From Spirirestis rafaelensis WJT71-NPBG6 (lineage in GTDB: Bacteria > Cyanobacteriota > Cyanobacteriia > Cyanobacteriales > Nostocaceae), in the NCBI GenBank assembly GCA_019359015.1, contig JAHHID010000024.1, positions 1-34,399 on the forward strand: a stretch of 34,399 nt of DNA. The letters are read 5' to 3'. The notes under the pieces were generated by a model. That model was not told the origin of the DNA, made no database searches, and worked only from the letters and a program-made list of their open reading frames with translations. The number at the start of each line of letters is the position of its first letter. Within the stretch, counting starts at the first letter, position 1. Both the position numbers and the translations under genes were made by a program. Below are positions 8,189 through 17,299 of the stretch, in pieces.

Positions 8189-8982
8189 ATGTTTTGTTGT
8201 GTAAGTCTTATGAAAATAAAATTTTTTGTATCCAATATTACTGTTGTTCAATTTGATTAAGCAATTTTTTTGTATCCAATAGTACTGTTTATTCCAATCT
8301 GAAAAAAGGCTGAAAAACCTGCCTAAATGGCAACATGGCGTTTTTGAGTTTAGTTATTCTCAGTGTTGAGACCACAGGTTTTCAGTTTTAGATTAGACTT
8401 GTTTTAAATTTACGGACAGGTCTTACGTTATCAAGGTTTTACCTTGATTACAAGAAAGACAATCGAAAACTATGGATTTAGCCTGACCTGAAAGCGACAA
8501 TTTCCCAGATTATCTGCCAAGCTTGACGTATACTTCGGCTATGCCAAATCCTTGTCTCACACAGTACAAGCTGATAACTTTATAAAAAGTTAATAACAAG
8601 CCATAATGAGCCATCAGAGCTTGTGCCAATTAAAAATCTGGCTGAAATTGCTGATAAAGATACAATATGTATCTTTTGCGTGGTTGACTTGTTCCAAATA
8701 TGCGTTAGTCTTAAAGCGGATTGCCTTCAGTAAGCATCTACTCTGACAGAAGAGTATAAGGTAAGATTAATATTCTCCATTCTGTCTGATATTTTGGATC
8801 TGCAAACTGAATATTTTGATACGTAACGCCAACAAGTTATGCACTACCCTTAGCAAGGTAGGCATTCAGCGATTCAACATCTATCTAGCAATTGTACTGA
8901 ATAGTTTACAATAGCAGTTGATGAAGAAATCTAAAGAAAATATAAAATTGAATCAAATGATAGTGGTGTTTGGAGGAAAAAC
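8189..8982. other. 794-bp spacer with direct repeats and hairpins, no recognised gene
   Basis: No convincing reading frame. It contains a 24-bp direct repeat (8222-8245 and 8266-8289, one mismatch, period 44). A hairpin GTTATCAAGGT/ACCTTGATTAC (8427-8451) has one mismatched pair, and a second one AAAGATAC/GTATCTTT (8656-8676) has a five-base loop followed by Ts. The layout could hold a small RNA upstream of the DUF1815 gene, but I recognise no known RNA family such as 6S RNA or Yfr1. Confidence 0.4.
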
Positions 8983-9327
8983 GTGTTTCTAAGAGTAGCA
9001 CAACAACATCGGCAATTCGTTCAAGACTTGGTAATGAACCTGCAAGCCTTGGCAATTGTACTAGAGCGACGTGGATATCCTGCGTCTTGCTATACCTGCG
9101 GCGACCAGATGAATAGTGCTTCGTTTATGGTTAGCTTGGGCGACAATCATCTGATTCGCTTTTTGGTGTCTGATTACGGGATCACTTGGACTGAGATGCG
9201 CGACGATCGCGAATTAATGAAGTTGGAAGGTGCAGAAGCAATCAGCCAGTTGCAGGAACTTGCCAATATTGTCAAGGAACCTACGCAAACTTCTACAAGT
9301 AACAAAACTCTAGCCAAGAAGTGTTAA
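8983..9327 (+). CDS. DUF1815 family protein
   Basis: A 114-residue protein with a GTG start and a clear GGAGG ribosome-binding site at 8972-8976, six bases upstream, which fixes the start. The sequence is that of the cyanobacterial DUF1815 family: MFLRVAQQHRQFVQDLVMNL at the N-terminus, then a YTCGDQMNSASFMVSLGDNH stretch and ITWTEMRDDRELMKLEG. It is soluble, with cysteines at about 39 and 42 (ASCYTC). No function is established. It stands alone between two long spacers. Confidence 0.85.
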   Translation: MFLRVAQQHRQFVQDLVMNLQALAIVLERRGYPASCYTCGDQMNSASFMVSLGDNHLIRFLVSDYGITWTEMRDDRELMKLEGAEAISQLQELANIVKEPTQTSTSNKTLAKKC

Positions 9328-9738
9328 AAATGCCTGTGTCTAATGGGGTATTTAGAAAAGCGAAACAAGGTAAATTTTAAACTTGGAAATTGCTTAGAGG
9401 TAATTAGCAATTGGTGAGGAGTCTGTTGGACGGGTTTATCGGCTTGTTCACAAAGCAGCGTCTCCGACAAAAGAAGGAACCACTCCTGATCGCACTTTTA
9501 TTGTGGCTTGAAGCAATCGCTTATTACCTACACCCCATTATTACTCCCGGCAATTGGCTTTATTATTAAGCGATCGCCTTTGAGAAAATCACAAATCAAA
9601 ACTTAATAAAACCATTCTTTTTGTCGCTTCTATCAGAATGCGTTTATTTTAAGTTAAAGTAAAATTCCCAATCTATCCTCAGAAAGAATTTGTAAAAAAT
9701 TGGCACTTTGTTCTCAGGTAGTTTTTTTTGCTTAGATA
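9328..9738. other. 411-bp spacer between convergent genes
   Basis: No gene recognised. Around 9456-9478 a CAGCGTCTCCGAC segment matches the core of the 6072-6099 / 12591-12618 repeat, in degenerate form. A HIP1 octamer lies near 9570. The rest is AT-rich without a clear terminator hairpin for either neighbour. Confidence 0.4.
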
Positions 9739-11823
9739 TCATAAACCATTGCCAATCAAAATGAAGGGTGCCCAATAGTAAGGATGATTGAAGCTACCGC
9801 CAACCCCTGCGGGTACGTTGTTACTACCGTTTTGCTGTTTACTGCTAGGGGATTTTCCGGTAATCAAAGCAATTTGGGCTTGTCTTAACGCTTCAGATTT
9901 TGTCAGCTTACTCGAAGCTAGGAAGGTATAAAAAGCAGTCATTAAACTTTCCGTACCGCCATCATCCACAGCCCATAATGAAGCGATCGCTGCCCTAGCG
10001 CCAGTTTTTTGCATTTGATAGCCAAAGCCTAAAATCTCTTCACCGTTGCCTAATTTGCCCCCCAAGCCGGTTTCGCAGGCACTTAATACTACTAATTCCA
10101 CACCGGGTAATGACCAAGTAGCGATATCTCGCAAGTTAATGCGATCGCCATTTCCAAATAGAATAAAAGAGTTTTCTGGTCTACCCGTCACAAACGCTGC
10201 ATGAGTAGCAAAATGGACAACTGTATAGTCATCCAATTGGGGCACAGTAGCAGCAGGGGAGAAAGCAGCGTCTAAAATTTTCTTAGTTCCAGGGACAGTA
10301 TTTGCCAAGCTTTGCACTTCCTGCGCTGCAAAGGGCAAACCGGAAAAAGCAAACTTTCGATTACCAACTCTAATTTGATAATTACCTTTCGTAAAGGCAG
10401 CAGCTAAAACCCGCAATTTAGATTCGGGTTGGGTGTTGAAGTTAGTTAAGCTGGCAGCGGTGATGCGATTGATGCTGTAGCGCTGCACTAGCCATTGTGT
10501 ACCATCATATAAAGCCGCTAGGGGAACGTAGCGCAACTGTTCATCTGGTGCATAAATTATAGTTTTTGCACCAGCTTGCTTCAAGTCCTTTTCTATCGGT
10601 TTAATTAGCCAGTCATATAACTGACTTCCAGGTTTTTTGGCATTTTGACTAGGAGTTTGTAAAGCTTCACGGAAGGCTGAGATTGTTTGGTTGAGGTTTT
10701 TGCGTTTGACAGCTACGGTGCGATGAATTGGTGGTGAATCAGGAGTTATCAGTACCAATTCCAAGCTATCTTCTAAAACTAGTGGATAGATGAGGACAGC
10801 TTTTTGTGGTAATCGTGCCAAATTATCCCGAATTTCGTTAAGACTCTCCAAATCTAAATTTTGCCGTCTGCTTGTGCGGCTAATTTGTTCGACCTGGGAT
10901 CTCACTGCCGGACTATTGATAAAATCGTTAAATCGCTCCAGCAGTTGTTGTTGATTTGTTACAAGTTGGGCGATACGTTGTTTTTGTTGAGGCGATCGCT
11001 TTTCCGGAGAAATCTGACGTAATTTGGTTAGTTCTTTACCCAGAACAACAGCATTATCCACAGTTTGATCTAACTTTTCTTTCGTTGGTTTTTCCTCTGG
11101 GGATATTTCAATGCCTTTAGCAGTGCGTTGATTTCCAGGCACATTCCGCAGATATTCTTGTAGTTCCTCGACTTTGAGTAAATCCATAGCGCGCTGCGCT
11201 TGGGAAATGTGTCCCTGCGCTCGCAATAATCTTTCAGCCAAAGTACGATATGTTTGGGCAACAGTTATGCTGTAAGCATCTGGTTCCGCTCCTAGCGCTG
11301 CTGGTTGGAGACGTGCGCTCTCGCGGTTGATCAGACAATGTTTGTAGAAAAAAACTGCTAAATCTGGTCTATTTTGAACATCGAAGAGATAACCGATGTT
11401 ACTGTAGGTTTTGCCAAGTTGAACGCGATCATTTAATTCTCTGTTAATGAATAAAGCTTGCTCGTAAGATTTCAGTGCTTGTGAATACTGACCTTGCTTT
11501 TGGTAAACTCTGCCAATATTGTTTAGCGTCACCGCTTCCCACCAGCGTTCTCCAGTGTCTGTGGTAAGTAATAGCGCTTTCTGCAATGTTTGCAATGCTT
11601 GTTGAGAGCCATTCGCGCCTAAAAGTTTAATTGCTTCTGCATTTAGCCGCCTTACCTCTGATTGGCTATTTTTCTGAGGTAATGCCTGAGCAATTTCCCC
11701 GTAATTATACTTGGGCATCGCATCGGAATTTACTAATTTTTTTGCTGATAATGCCGTCCCATAACTTGGGAAAAGAAGTAAACTAGCAATAACAAAACTG
11801 AAATAATAAAAATGAGGACGCAT
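9739..11823 (-). CDS. Exported TPR-CHAT domain protein (caspase-like)
   Basis: A 694-residue protein. A hydrophobic N-terminus (residues 5-25, FSFVIASLLLFPSYGTALSA) suggests export or membrane anchoring. Two clear TPR repeats (about 80-165, including LNNIGRVYQKQGQYSQALKS) and a weaker helical region precede a charged coiled-coil linker (about 230-320). The CHAT domain occupies about 385-694: the catalytic His is H541 in VVHFATHAAF, the catalytic Cys is C583 in VLSACETGLG, and the end reads HPYYWAPFILIGNG, typical of the family. CHAT proteins are clan CD cysteine peptidase relatives, abundant in filamentous cyanobacteria; the substrate here is unknown. The Shine-Dalgarno sequence lies in a hairpin (11833-11850). 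It is divergent from the thioesterase gene. Confidence 0.9.
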   Translation of the reverse strand: MRPHFYYFSFVIASLLLFPSYGTALSAKKLVNSDAMPKYNYGEIAQALPQKNSQSEVRRLNAEAIKLLGANGSQQALQTLQKALLLTTDTGERWWEAVTLNNIGRVYQKQGQYSQALKSYEQALFINRELNDRVQLGKTYSNIGYLFDVQNRPDLAVFFYKHCLINRESARLQPAALGAEPDAYSITVAQTYRTLAERLLRAQGHISQAQRAMDLLKVEELQEYLRNVPGNQRTAKGIEISPEEKPTKEKLDQTVDNAVVLGKELTKLRQISPEKRSPQQKQRIAQLVTNQQQLLERFNDFINSPAVRSQVEQISRTSRRQNLDLESLNEIRDNLARLPQKAVLIYPLVLEDSLELVLITPDSPPIHRTVAVKRKNLNQTISAFREALQTPSQNAKKPGSQLYDWLIKPIEKDLKQAGAKTIIYAPDEQLRYVPLAALYDGTQWLVQRYSINRITAASLTNFNTQPESKLRVLAAAFTKGNYQIRVGNRKFAFSGLPFAAQEVQSLANTVPGTKKILDAAFSPAATVPQLDDYTVVHFATHAAFVTGRPENSFILFGNGDRINLRDIATWSLPGVELVVLSACETGLGGKLGNGEEILGFGYQMQKTGARAAIASLWAVDDGGTESLMTAFYTFLASSKLTKSEALRQAQIALITGKSPSSKQQNGSNNVPAGVGGSFNHPYYWAPFILIGNGL

Positions 11824-11832
11824 AATAAAACC

Positions 11833-11850
11833 CTCACCTTATTTGGTGAG
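11833..11850 (-). promoter_or_regulatory. Hairpin covering the ribosome-binding site of the CHAT gene
   Basis: Read on the minus strand, CTCACC (11850-11845) pairs with GGTGAG (11838-11833) across a six-base loop. The GGTGAGGG arm is the apparent Shine-Dalgarno sequence, ending seven bases before the ATG at 11823. The stem would hide it. Confidence 0.5.
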
Positions 11851-11943
11851 TGTTAATTTTAAACCATTAAATTGTACAGAACAACTAATTTTTATACTAT
11901 TACAATTGTAAAAAATCCCTAATTTCTGCTCAAAAAAGTGAAA

Positions 11944-12444
11944 ATGTCTGAAGAAAAATCAAGTCAACCGCAACTACCGCCAACAAGTGCCATTGACACT
12001 CCAACCCTGAGGGCATTTGATAATTGGTTTGAATATCTTATCAGAGCGCAACCCCATCATACTGATTATGCAGGTGTTGTGTGGCACGGTTCTTATATTG
12101 CTTGGTTGGAAGAAGCGCGGATAGAATGTTTGCGATCTATAGGTATTGAATTTGCTGATTTAGTTGCTTTAGGATGTGATTTAGCAGTTGTAGATTTGTC
12201 GTTGCGTTATCATCGGGCAATTCGCTTAGGTATGACGGCAGTTGTCAAGACGCGCATGAGTGAGGTGACTGGTGTCCGTATTAATTGGGATTATGCGATT
12301 GAATCACCAGATAGGCAAGAGTTATACGTTAGTGCCAAGGTGACATTAGTCGCGGTCGACAAAGAAAGAGGTAAAATTATGCGTCAGTTGCCTACAACTG
12401 TTCAAGATGCATTAGCACGGCTTTCGGGATCGATGAATAATTGA
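11944..12444 (+). CDS. 4HBT-superfamily acyl-CoA thioesterase (YbgC/FadM-like)
   Basis: A 166-residue hot-dog-fold protein; a GTG two codons upstream (11938) is an alternative start. The N-terminal 28 residues are Pro/Ser-rich and probably unstructured. The active-site segment is PHHTDYAGVVWHGSYIAWLE, the 4HBT pattern with the catalytic Asp (HTDYAGVV) and a WLEEARIECL helix. It hydrolyses acyl- or aryl-CoA esters; the exact substrate is not readable. Cyanobacterial DHNA-CoA thioesterase of the phylloquinone pathway is a relative, but its sequence as I remember it differs, so that role is not assigned. It is divergent from the CHAT gene with 120 bp between the starts. Confidence 0.85.
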   Translation: MSEEKSSQPQLPPTSAIDTPTLRAFDNWFEYLIRAQPHHTDYAGVVWHGSYIAWLEEARIECLRSIGIEFADLVALGCDLAVVDLSLRYHRAIRLGMTAVVKTRMSEVTGVRINWDYAIESPDRQELYVSAKVTLVAVDKERGKIMRQLPTTVQDALARLSGSMNN

Positions 12445-12486
12445 TTGGTTGTTGGTTAGTTGTTTGGGGAATATCGCAAATTTATC

Positions 12487-12668
12487 GCCGACACCCTACA
12501 AGGGTGCGGCTATACGAACAAAGGCTGCGAAGGCAGCCTAATCATCTTAGCCTGCGTTCGCGTAGCGTGTCGAAGACAAGGCAGGCTACCCTTCTCCTGT
12601 CGGAGACGCTGCGCGAACGGGAACGCCAAGGGCGAACGTTCGTATAGCCCCAGGCTTACAGCCTGTGG
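12487..12668. repeat. Mosaic inverted-repeat element (MITE-like)
   Basis: A 12-bp perfect inverted pair GGCTATACGAAC (12508-12519) and GTTCGTATAGCC (12638-12649) encloses about 118 bp of nested hairpins, including AGGCTGCGAAGGCAGCCT (from 12522) and AGCCTGC...GCAGGCT (12550-12586). Positions 12591-12618 are the exact reverse complement of 6072-6099. The left end, GGGTGCGGCTA.AC.AACAAAG, recurs at 33490-33511. No transposase is present. Short open frames across it are translated repeat and not genes. Confidence 0.75.
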
Positions 12669-12687
12669 TGGGGGGTATTTTTAACGG

Positions 12688-12885
12688 TTATTTACCACCT
12701 TGTATCTGCGATAGACTTTGAGGCAAGTGAATTATTTGATTCCAAATATCTTGAGGAGTAACGCCATAACTTATTTGTAATAAAACAACGATCGCCGCAA
12801 TAGTCATTGCAGTGCTGACGGTCGTTTTTACTATTTTCACTAATATTGTAAATACTATCCAGGATACAATCAGAGCAACGAACAT
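12688..12885 (-). CDS. Small membrane protein of unknown function
   Basis: A 65-residue protein with ATG at 12883-12885 and an AAGGAA element about 8 bases upstream. It has two hydrophobic helices, roughly residues 3-17 (ALIVSWIVFTILVKI) and 24-40 (TAMTIAAIVVLLQISYG). A polar C-terminal tail follows, with a GVTPQDIWNQI segment. The composition and ribosome-binding site make it a credible gene, and similar short proteins near dxr seem familiar from filamentous cyanobacteria. I do not recognise a named domain. Confidence 0.6.
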   Translation of the reverse strand: MFVALIVSWIVFTILVKIVKTTVSTAMTIAAIVVLLQISYGVTPQDIWNQIIHLPQSLSQIQGGK

Positions 12886-13132
12886 ATTGTTAATTCCTTA
12901 AGAATCACCCTTTAAAAAAGTCTTGCGTTGGAAAAGGTAAAATTTTACAGTTAGTAATAATTACTGCGGAATTGCTCTTTTACCAAAGTTAAAATAGTTA
13001 CTATAATCAGGCTTTTTATCCTTAGGCATTTTTTGTGTAATTGTCCTGCGCTAAATATACAGGAAAGCAAGACAAAAAACGGTATGTAATATAACTTTTT
13101 ATTAAGTAATTAATTACATAAACTATGTTGTT

Positions 13133-13157
13133 AGCCTTCAGTATGAGGCTGAAGGCT
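13133..13157 (-). terminator. Possible terminator after dxr
   Basis: A perfect 9-bp stem AGCCTTCAG (13133-13141) and CTGAAGGCT (13149-13157) with a seven-base loop lies 25 bp downstream of the dxr stop. There is no strong T-run on the minus strand, so termination is only plausible. The rest of the 296-bp spacer from 12886 holds nothing else I recognise. Confidence 0.45.
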
Positions 13158-13181
13158 TAAGAAAGTAGGCTATTAATCTGG

Positions 13182-14378
13182 TTATCGTAAAGAAATAATA
13201 CGTGACTGCTTTTCTAAATTTTCAGTTGCTGTTAAAACTTCTTGTCTAGCCCATTTATCTGCTGCCACAATGTCATCTAAAGAAGGTTTGGCAGAGTTAT
13301 CAGAAGAAAAGCGATCGCATACCGATTCAATACAACGAGAAATATCTAAAAAGCGAATTTTCTCATCTAAAAATAACGCTACAGCTTGTTCATTTGCTGC
13401 ATTCAATACGGCAGGCATAGATCCCCCAGCTTTACCCGCAGCGTAAGCTAATTTCATGCAAGGATATTTTTGGTGATCTGGTTCTTTGAAAGTTAAATTT
13501 CCGGCTTTCACCAAATCTAGTTGTTGCCAATCAGTGTAGATGCGATCGGGGAAAGATAAAGCATACAGTAAAGGTAAGCGCATATCAGCCCAGCCTAATT
13601 GAGCTAAAACTGACGTATCTTGCAGTTCAATCAGCGAGTGAATAATACTCTGGGGATGAATGACAATATCAATATTTTCATAATCCATCCCGAAAAGGAA
13701 GTGTGCTTCAATCACTTCCAATCCCTTATTCATCAAAGTAGCAGAATCTATAGTAATTTTCCGACCCATTGACCAATTCGGATGTTTGAGAGCGTCGGCA
13801 ACAGTTACGTTTGTTAACTTAGACACATCCCAATCGCGAAAAGCGCCACCAGAAGCAGTGAGCAAAATCCGTCGCAAGCCCCCTTTGGGAACACCTTGCA
13901 AGCACTGAAATATAGCAGAATGCTCTGAATCGGCTGGTAATAGTTTTACATTATGTTTCTCAACTAACGGTAGAACTACAGGAGCGCCAGCGATTAAAGT
14001 TTCTTTGTTTGCCAAAGCAATGTCTTTACCAGCTTCGATGGCAGCGATGGTGGGTAGCAAACCAGCACAACCAACGATACCCGTGACAACAGTTTGGGCT
14101 TCGCCATAACGAGCAACTTCGATTACTCCAGCTTCACCAGCGAGTAAAATTGGTTGGGGATCGAGGTCAGCGATCGCTTCTTTGAGTGCAGGTAATTTAT
14201 CTTCATCACAAATCGCTGCTATACTTGGTCGAAACTGACGAATCTGAGCGGCTAACAATTCTACATTGCGCCCAGATGCCAATCCCACAATCCGAAACTG
14301 ATCTGGGTACTGGGAGACAATATCTAAAGTCTGAGTACCGATAGAACCAGTCGAACCAAGCAGAGTAATCGCTTTCAT
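13182..14378 (-). CDS. dxr: 1-deoxy-D-xylulose-5-phosphate reductoisomerase
   Basis: A 398-residue cytosolic enzyme that converts DXP to 2-C-methyl-D-erythritol 4-phosphate with NADPH, the committed step of the MEP isoprenoid pathway feeding carotenoids, phytol and polyprenyl carriers. The NADPH loop GSTGSIG is at residues 8-14. [10 protein letters not shown] and the metal/substrate segment [13 protein letters not shown] follow, then [10 protein letters not shown] and [21 protein letters not shown]. Length is normal. The ATG at 14376-14378 starts directly before the Rossmann strand, as expected. It is divergent from the membrane glycosyltransferase cluster with about 195 bp between the two starts. 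Confidence 0.97.
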   Translation of the reverse strand: MKAITLLGSTGSIGTQTLDIVSQYPDQFRIVGLASGRNVELLAAQIRQFRPSIAAICDEDKLPALKEAIADLDPQPILLAGEAGVIEVARYGEAQTVVTGIVGCAGLLPTIAAIEAGKDIALANKETLIAGAPVVLPLVEKHNVKLLPADSEHSAIFQCLQGVPKGGLRRILLTASGGAFRDWDVSKLTNVTVADALKHPNWSMGRKITIDSATLMNKGLEVIEAHFLFGMDYENIDIVIHPQSIIHSLIELQDTSVLAQLGWADMRLPLLYALSFPDRIYTDWQQLDLVKAGNLTFKEPDHQKYPCMKLAYAAGKAGGSMPAVLNAANEQAVALFLDEKIRFLDISRCIESVCDRFSSDNSAKPSLDDIVAADKWARQEVLTATENLEKQSRIISLR

Positions 14379-14573
14379 AATTGTTTAATATTTAAAGACA
14401 ACTTTACTATAAATTGCTGAGGACAACGGAAGCGCAGCAATGGGATATTATTCTTATTTGGCGATCCCCTTTAAAAAAAAAATCACAAAATTCTGAAAAT
14501 TAACACATTTATTGCATATTTGCCAGTAGAAGTAGCAGGATGCATAAAACAATCTCATAGAAAAGCTGAAATA

Positions 14574-15845
14574 ATGCCTCAACAGATAGTTATAAAAAAA
14601 GCTGTATGGACAAATGACTTTCTCTATCCAGCAGCGATATGGCTAACAAGCCGAATGTTGATTTGGATTGTGATGTTGGTGATTGTGCCTTTATTGTCAA
14701 CACCATCAGCAGGGATTGCACCGACATTTGGCTGGGGGGCATTTGATGCCTGGGATAGTGGACATTACCGAGCGATCGCTACTTCTGGTTATGAATATGC
14801 TGATGACGGAAAAGGACATAATCTTGCCTTTTTCCCGCTGTTTCCCTTAATAGTTCGGGCACTTATGGCTCTTGGTTTGCCGTTTGAAGTGGTAGGCACA
14901 GTAGTGAACAACCTAGCATTTTTGGCAGCGCTTTACTGCTTGTACTTTTGGGTAAAAGAGCAGCACGGCAAAGACTCTGCACGGTGGGCTACTGCTGTCT
15001 TGGCTTGGTGTCCGTTGTCGATGTTTGCAGCGGTGATTTATACTGAAGGGTTATATTTATTGCTGTCTACAGCAGCTTTGCGAGCCTTTGACAAACAGCA
15101 ATATGGCTGGACAGCTTTTTGGGGTGCAATGGCGACAGCAACACGTCCAACGGGGATCGCATTGATACCCGCGTTAGCGATCGCCTCTTTTAAACAACGC
15201 AGACCACCGATTGCTTACGTTGCGTCTTTTGCGACTGCGATCGGCTTACTTTCATTCAGCTTGTATTGTGCAATTAAATTTGGCGATCCTTTAGCGTTTA
15301 TCCATGCACAACGAGGATGGCGACCTTCTTTAGGCTTTGATTGGCACGGTTGGTGGAAAATGCTAATGCAAATTACAGTTGGTACAACCAATTGGAAACA
15401 TGGCGCAATTAAAGACCCGTTGCATCCGCTGTTGTTTGCGATCGTTGTAGCTTTGGGATATTTATTGTGGCGCTTTCGGCAAAAATTAGGTTCTGCAAAG
15501 GTAGATTATGGTTTTGCGGCTTTATTCTTATTGCTGTGGCTATTAGCAGGCGATCCGTTGATTAATACAATCTCTGTCTTGGGTGGTATTTACTTGTTAT
15601 GGTACTTACGCGCTCATCTGACACCAGTCACAGTGATTTATGGGTTCTGCGGGTTAGGCTTAATTTTTGCTTCTGGGGGAACTTGGTCACTGAGTCGTTT
15701 GGTCTACGGCATTGTGTCGTTAAGTGTAGCCCTCGGCATGTTATTATCTCGCCATCCTCGTTGGGGATACTTAACACTGTTCTTCTTCGCCATCTTACTT
15801 ACCAGTTTTAGTGTTCGATTTGCTCAAGAACTGTGGGTAGGGTAA
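14574..15845 (+). CDS. PIG-V-like integral membrane mannosyltransferase-family protein (paralogue 1)
   Basis: A 423-residue polytopic protein with about ten hydrophobic segments. An upstream TTG at 14520 would add 18 polar residues; the ATG at 14574 sits close to the first membrane segment and is preferred. The first extracytoplasmic loop contains FDAWDSGHYRAIATSGY followed by AFFPLFPL, matching the WDxxH(F/Y)...GY...AFFPxFPL hallmark of the PIG-V/GPI-mannosyltransferase II family (GT-C fold, GT76-like). Such enzymes move sugars from polyprenyl- or dolichyl-phosphate donors outside the membrane. The acceptor is unknown. It opens a same-strand cluster of sugar-transfer genes and is closely similar to the gene at 21243. 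Confidence 0.8.
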   Translation: MPQQIVIKKAVWTNDFLYPAAIWLTSRMLIWIVMLVIVPLLSTPSAGIAPTFGWGAFDAWDSGHYRAIATSGYEYADDGKGHNLAFFPLFPLIVRALMALGLPFEVVGTVVNNLAFLAALYCLYFWVKEQHGKDSARWATAVLAWCPLSMFAAVIYTEGLYLLLSTAALRAFDKQQYGWTAFWGAMATATRPTGIALIPALAIASFKQRRPPIAYVASFATAIGLLSFSLYCAIKFGDPLAFIHAQRGWRPSLGFDWHGWWKMLMQITVGTTNWKHGAIKDPLHPLLFAIVVALGYLLWRFRQKLGSAKVDYGFAALFLLLWLLAGDPLINTISVLGGIYLLWYLRAHLTPVTVIYGFCGLGLIFASGGTWSLSRLVYGIVSLSVALGMLLSRHPRWGYLTLFFFAILLTSFSVRFAQELWVG

Positions 15846-15896
15846 AGCGAAGTGATGAGAAGATAGAGAGAAATTAGCAATTATTGTTACAGCTAG

Positions 15897-17297
15897 GTGA
15901 AAAAATCAGTTTTTCAGCTTGGTGTCGGTTGGGGGATCGCCATCAGTGCCTTAATTCTATTCGCGTGCAGCAGTTTACGACATAGCGTGTTTCAATCAGG
16001 AGTTTTCGATATAGGAATTTACGACCAGGTTGTTTACTTAATTAGCCAAGGACAGCCACCTATCTCCTCTTTTTTGGGCTTTCATCACATGGGCAACCAT
16101 GCAGCCTGGGCAGTCTATCCACTGGGTTTACTGTACAAGATTTACCCTAGCCCATACTGGCTCTTAGCTGTGCAAGCAGTGGCGTTAGCTTTGGGTGCTT
16201 TGCCTACTTACTATCTTTCGCTGCAAGCAGGACTGAAGGAAACTCAAGCAGCCACAATGGCAGCAGTTTATCTGTTGTACCCGTTAATTTTTAATGCCAA
16301 TATTTTTGAATTCCACCCAGAAGTCATGGCTGTGCCCGTATTCCTGGGGGTAGTTTTGGCAGCGCGGCTAGGTCAAGTAGGGTGGTTTTGTATAGGCATT
16401 ATCTTTATTTTGGGCTGTAAAGCCGTTTTATCGCTGACAGTTGCGGCGATGGGCTTCTGGCTGCTGGTGTTTGAAAAACGGCGCGTGTGCGGTGTATTCG
16501 CCTTAATTGCCGGGTGTGCCTGGTTTTTGATTGCTAGTCAAGTGATTATTCCCTTGTTCAGCAATGATGAGGTAGCAGCGGTAGAACGTTATAGCTATCT
16601 AGGCAACTCAGTTTTAGATATTGCCAGAAATCTCATCCTTCAGCCAGGGCTGATATTGGGGAGAATCTTTTCACTAGATACCCTGGAATATCTAGCACTG
16701 TTAGTTGCACCTTTGATCTGGGGACTTGTACCAAGGCATCTAACTCCTTTAGTGAGTGCTATTCCCGCATTACTTTTGAATATTCTTTCTGATAAGCAAG
16801 CGCAACGCGATTTAATTCACCAGTATTCTTTACCGATACTGCCTTTTTTGATCTTAGCTGTAATTGCCAGTTTGGCTGCGGGTAGAGGATGGCTGCGTTC
16901 TAGACGGGTTATTATTTTGTGGGCGTTGCTAGCTTTTATAGTGCTGGGAAAGTATGGTTATTTTTGGTCGCGATATCTAAGATCAATTGATAATTTGCAA
17001 GCAACACGAGAAGCGATCGCCCAAATTCAAACTAAAGGTGCTGTTTTAAGTACTCACAGTATTTCCCCGCATTTAACCCACCGACAGCAAATCCAGTTTG
17101 TGGATGATTTAAGCAATTTCACCCCTGATTTCGCCCAATTTGAATATATATTGCTCAATGTGCGTCACCCAGACGGTACTCACAATCCTAAGTTTGCTAG
17201 CAACTTAGTAAACAAACTGAAAAATACGGAATTTATGCGACTAAGCTACCAGCGTGATGACGTTTATTTATTTGTGAAAAAATCGTCAGCCAACTGA
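15897..17297 (+). CDS. DUF2079 polytopic membrane protein
   Basis: A 466-residue protein with a GTG start and about ten hydrophobic segments. The region FDIGIYDQVVYLISQGQPP followed by a loop with HHMGNH is the recognisable part of the DUF2079 family; a conserved FEFHPE segment follows near residue 140. A DxxxYDQ motif in the first loop and the overall topology are reminiscent of GT-C glycosyltransferases, but a reaction has not been assigned. It starts 51 bp after the PIG-V-like gene and ends two bases before the next ATG, so translational coupling with the GT39-like gene is likely. Confidence 0.8.
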   Translation: MKKSVFQLGVGWGIAISALILFACSSLRHSVFQSGVFDIGIYDQVVYLISQGQPPISSFLGFHHMGNHAAWAVYPLGLLYKIYPSPYWLLAVQAVALALGALPTYYLSLQAGLKETQAATMAAVYLLYPLIFNANIFEFHPEVMAVPVFLGVVLAARLGQVGWFCIGIIFILGCKAVLSLTVAAMGFWLLVFEKRRVCGVFALIAGCAWFLIASQVIIPLFSNDEVAAVERYSYLGNSVLDIARNLILQPGLILGRIFSLDTLEYLALLVAPLIWGLVPRHLTPLVSAIPALLLNILSDKQAQRDLIHQYSLPILPFLILAVIASLAAGRGWLRSRRVIILWALLAFIVLGKYGYFWSRYLRSIDNLQATREAIAQIQTKGAVLSTHSISPHLTHRQQIQFVDDLSNFTPDFAQFEYILLNVRHPDGTHNPKFASNLVNKLKNTEFMRLSYQRDDVYLFVKKSSAN

Positions 17298-17299
17298 GT

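Noticed and set aside
12441-12684. Two overlapping open frames after the thioesterase gene
   Set aside because: They are translated from the inverted-repeat element, have no ribosome-binding site and resemble no protein.
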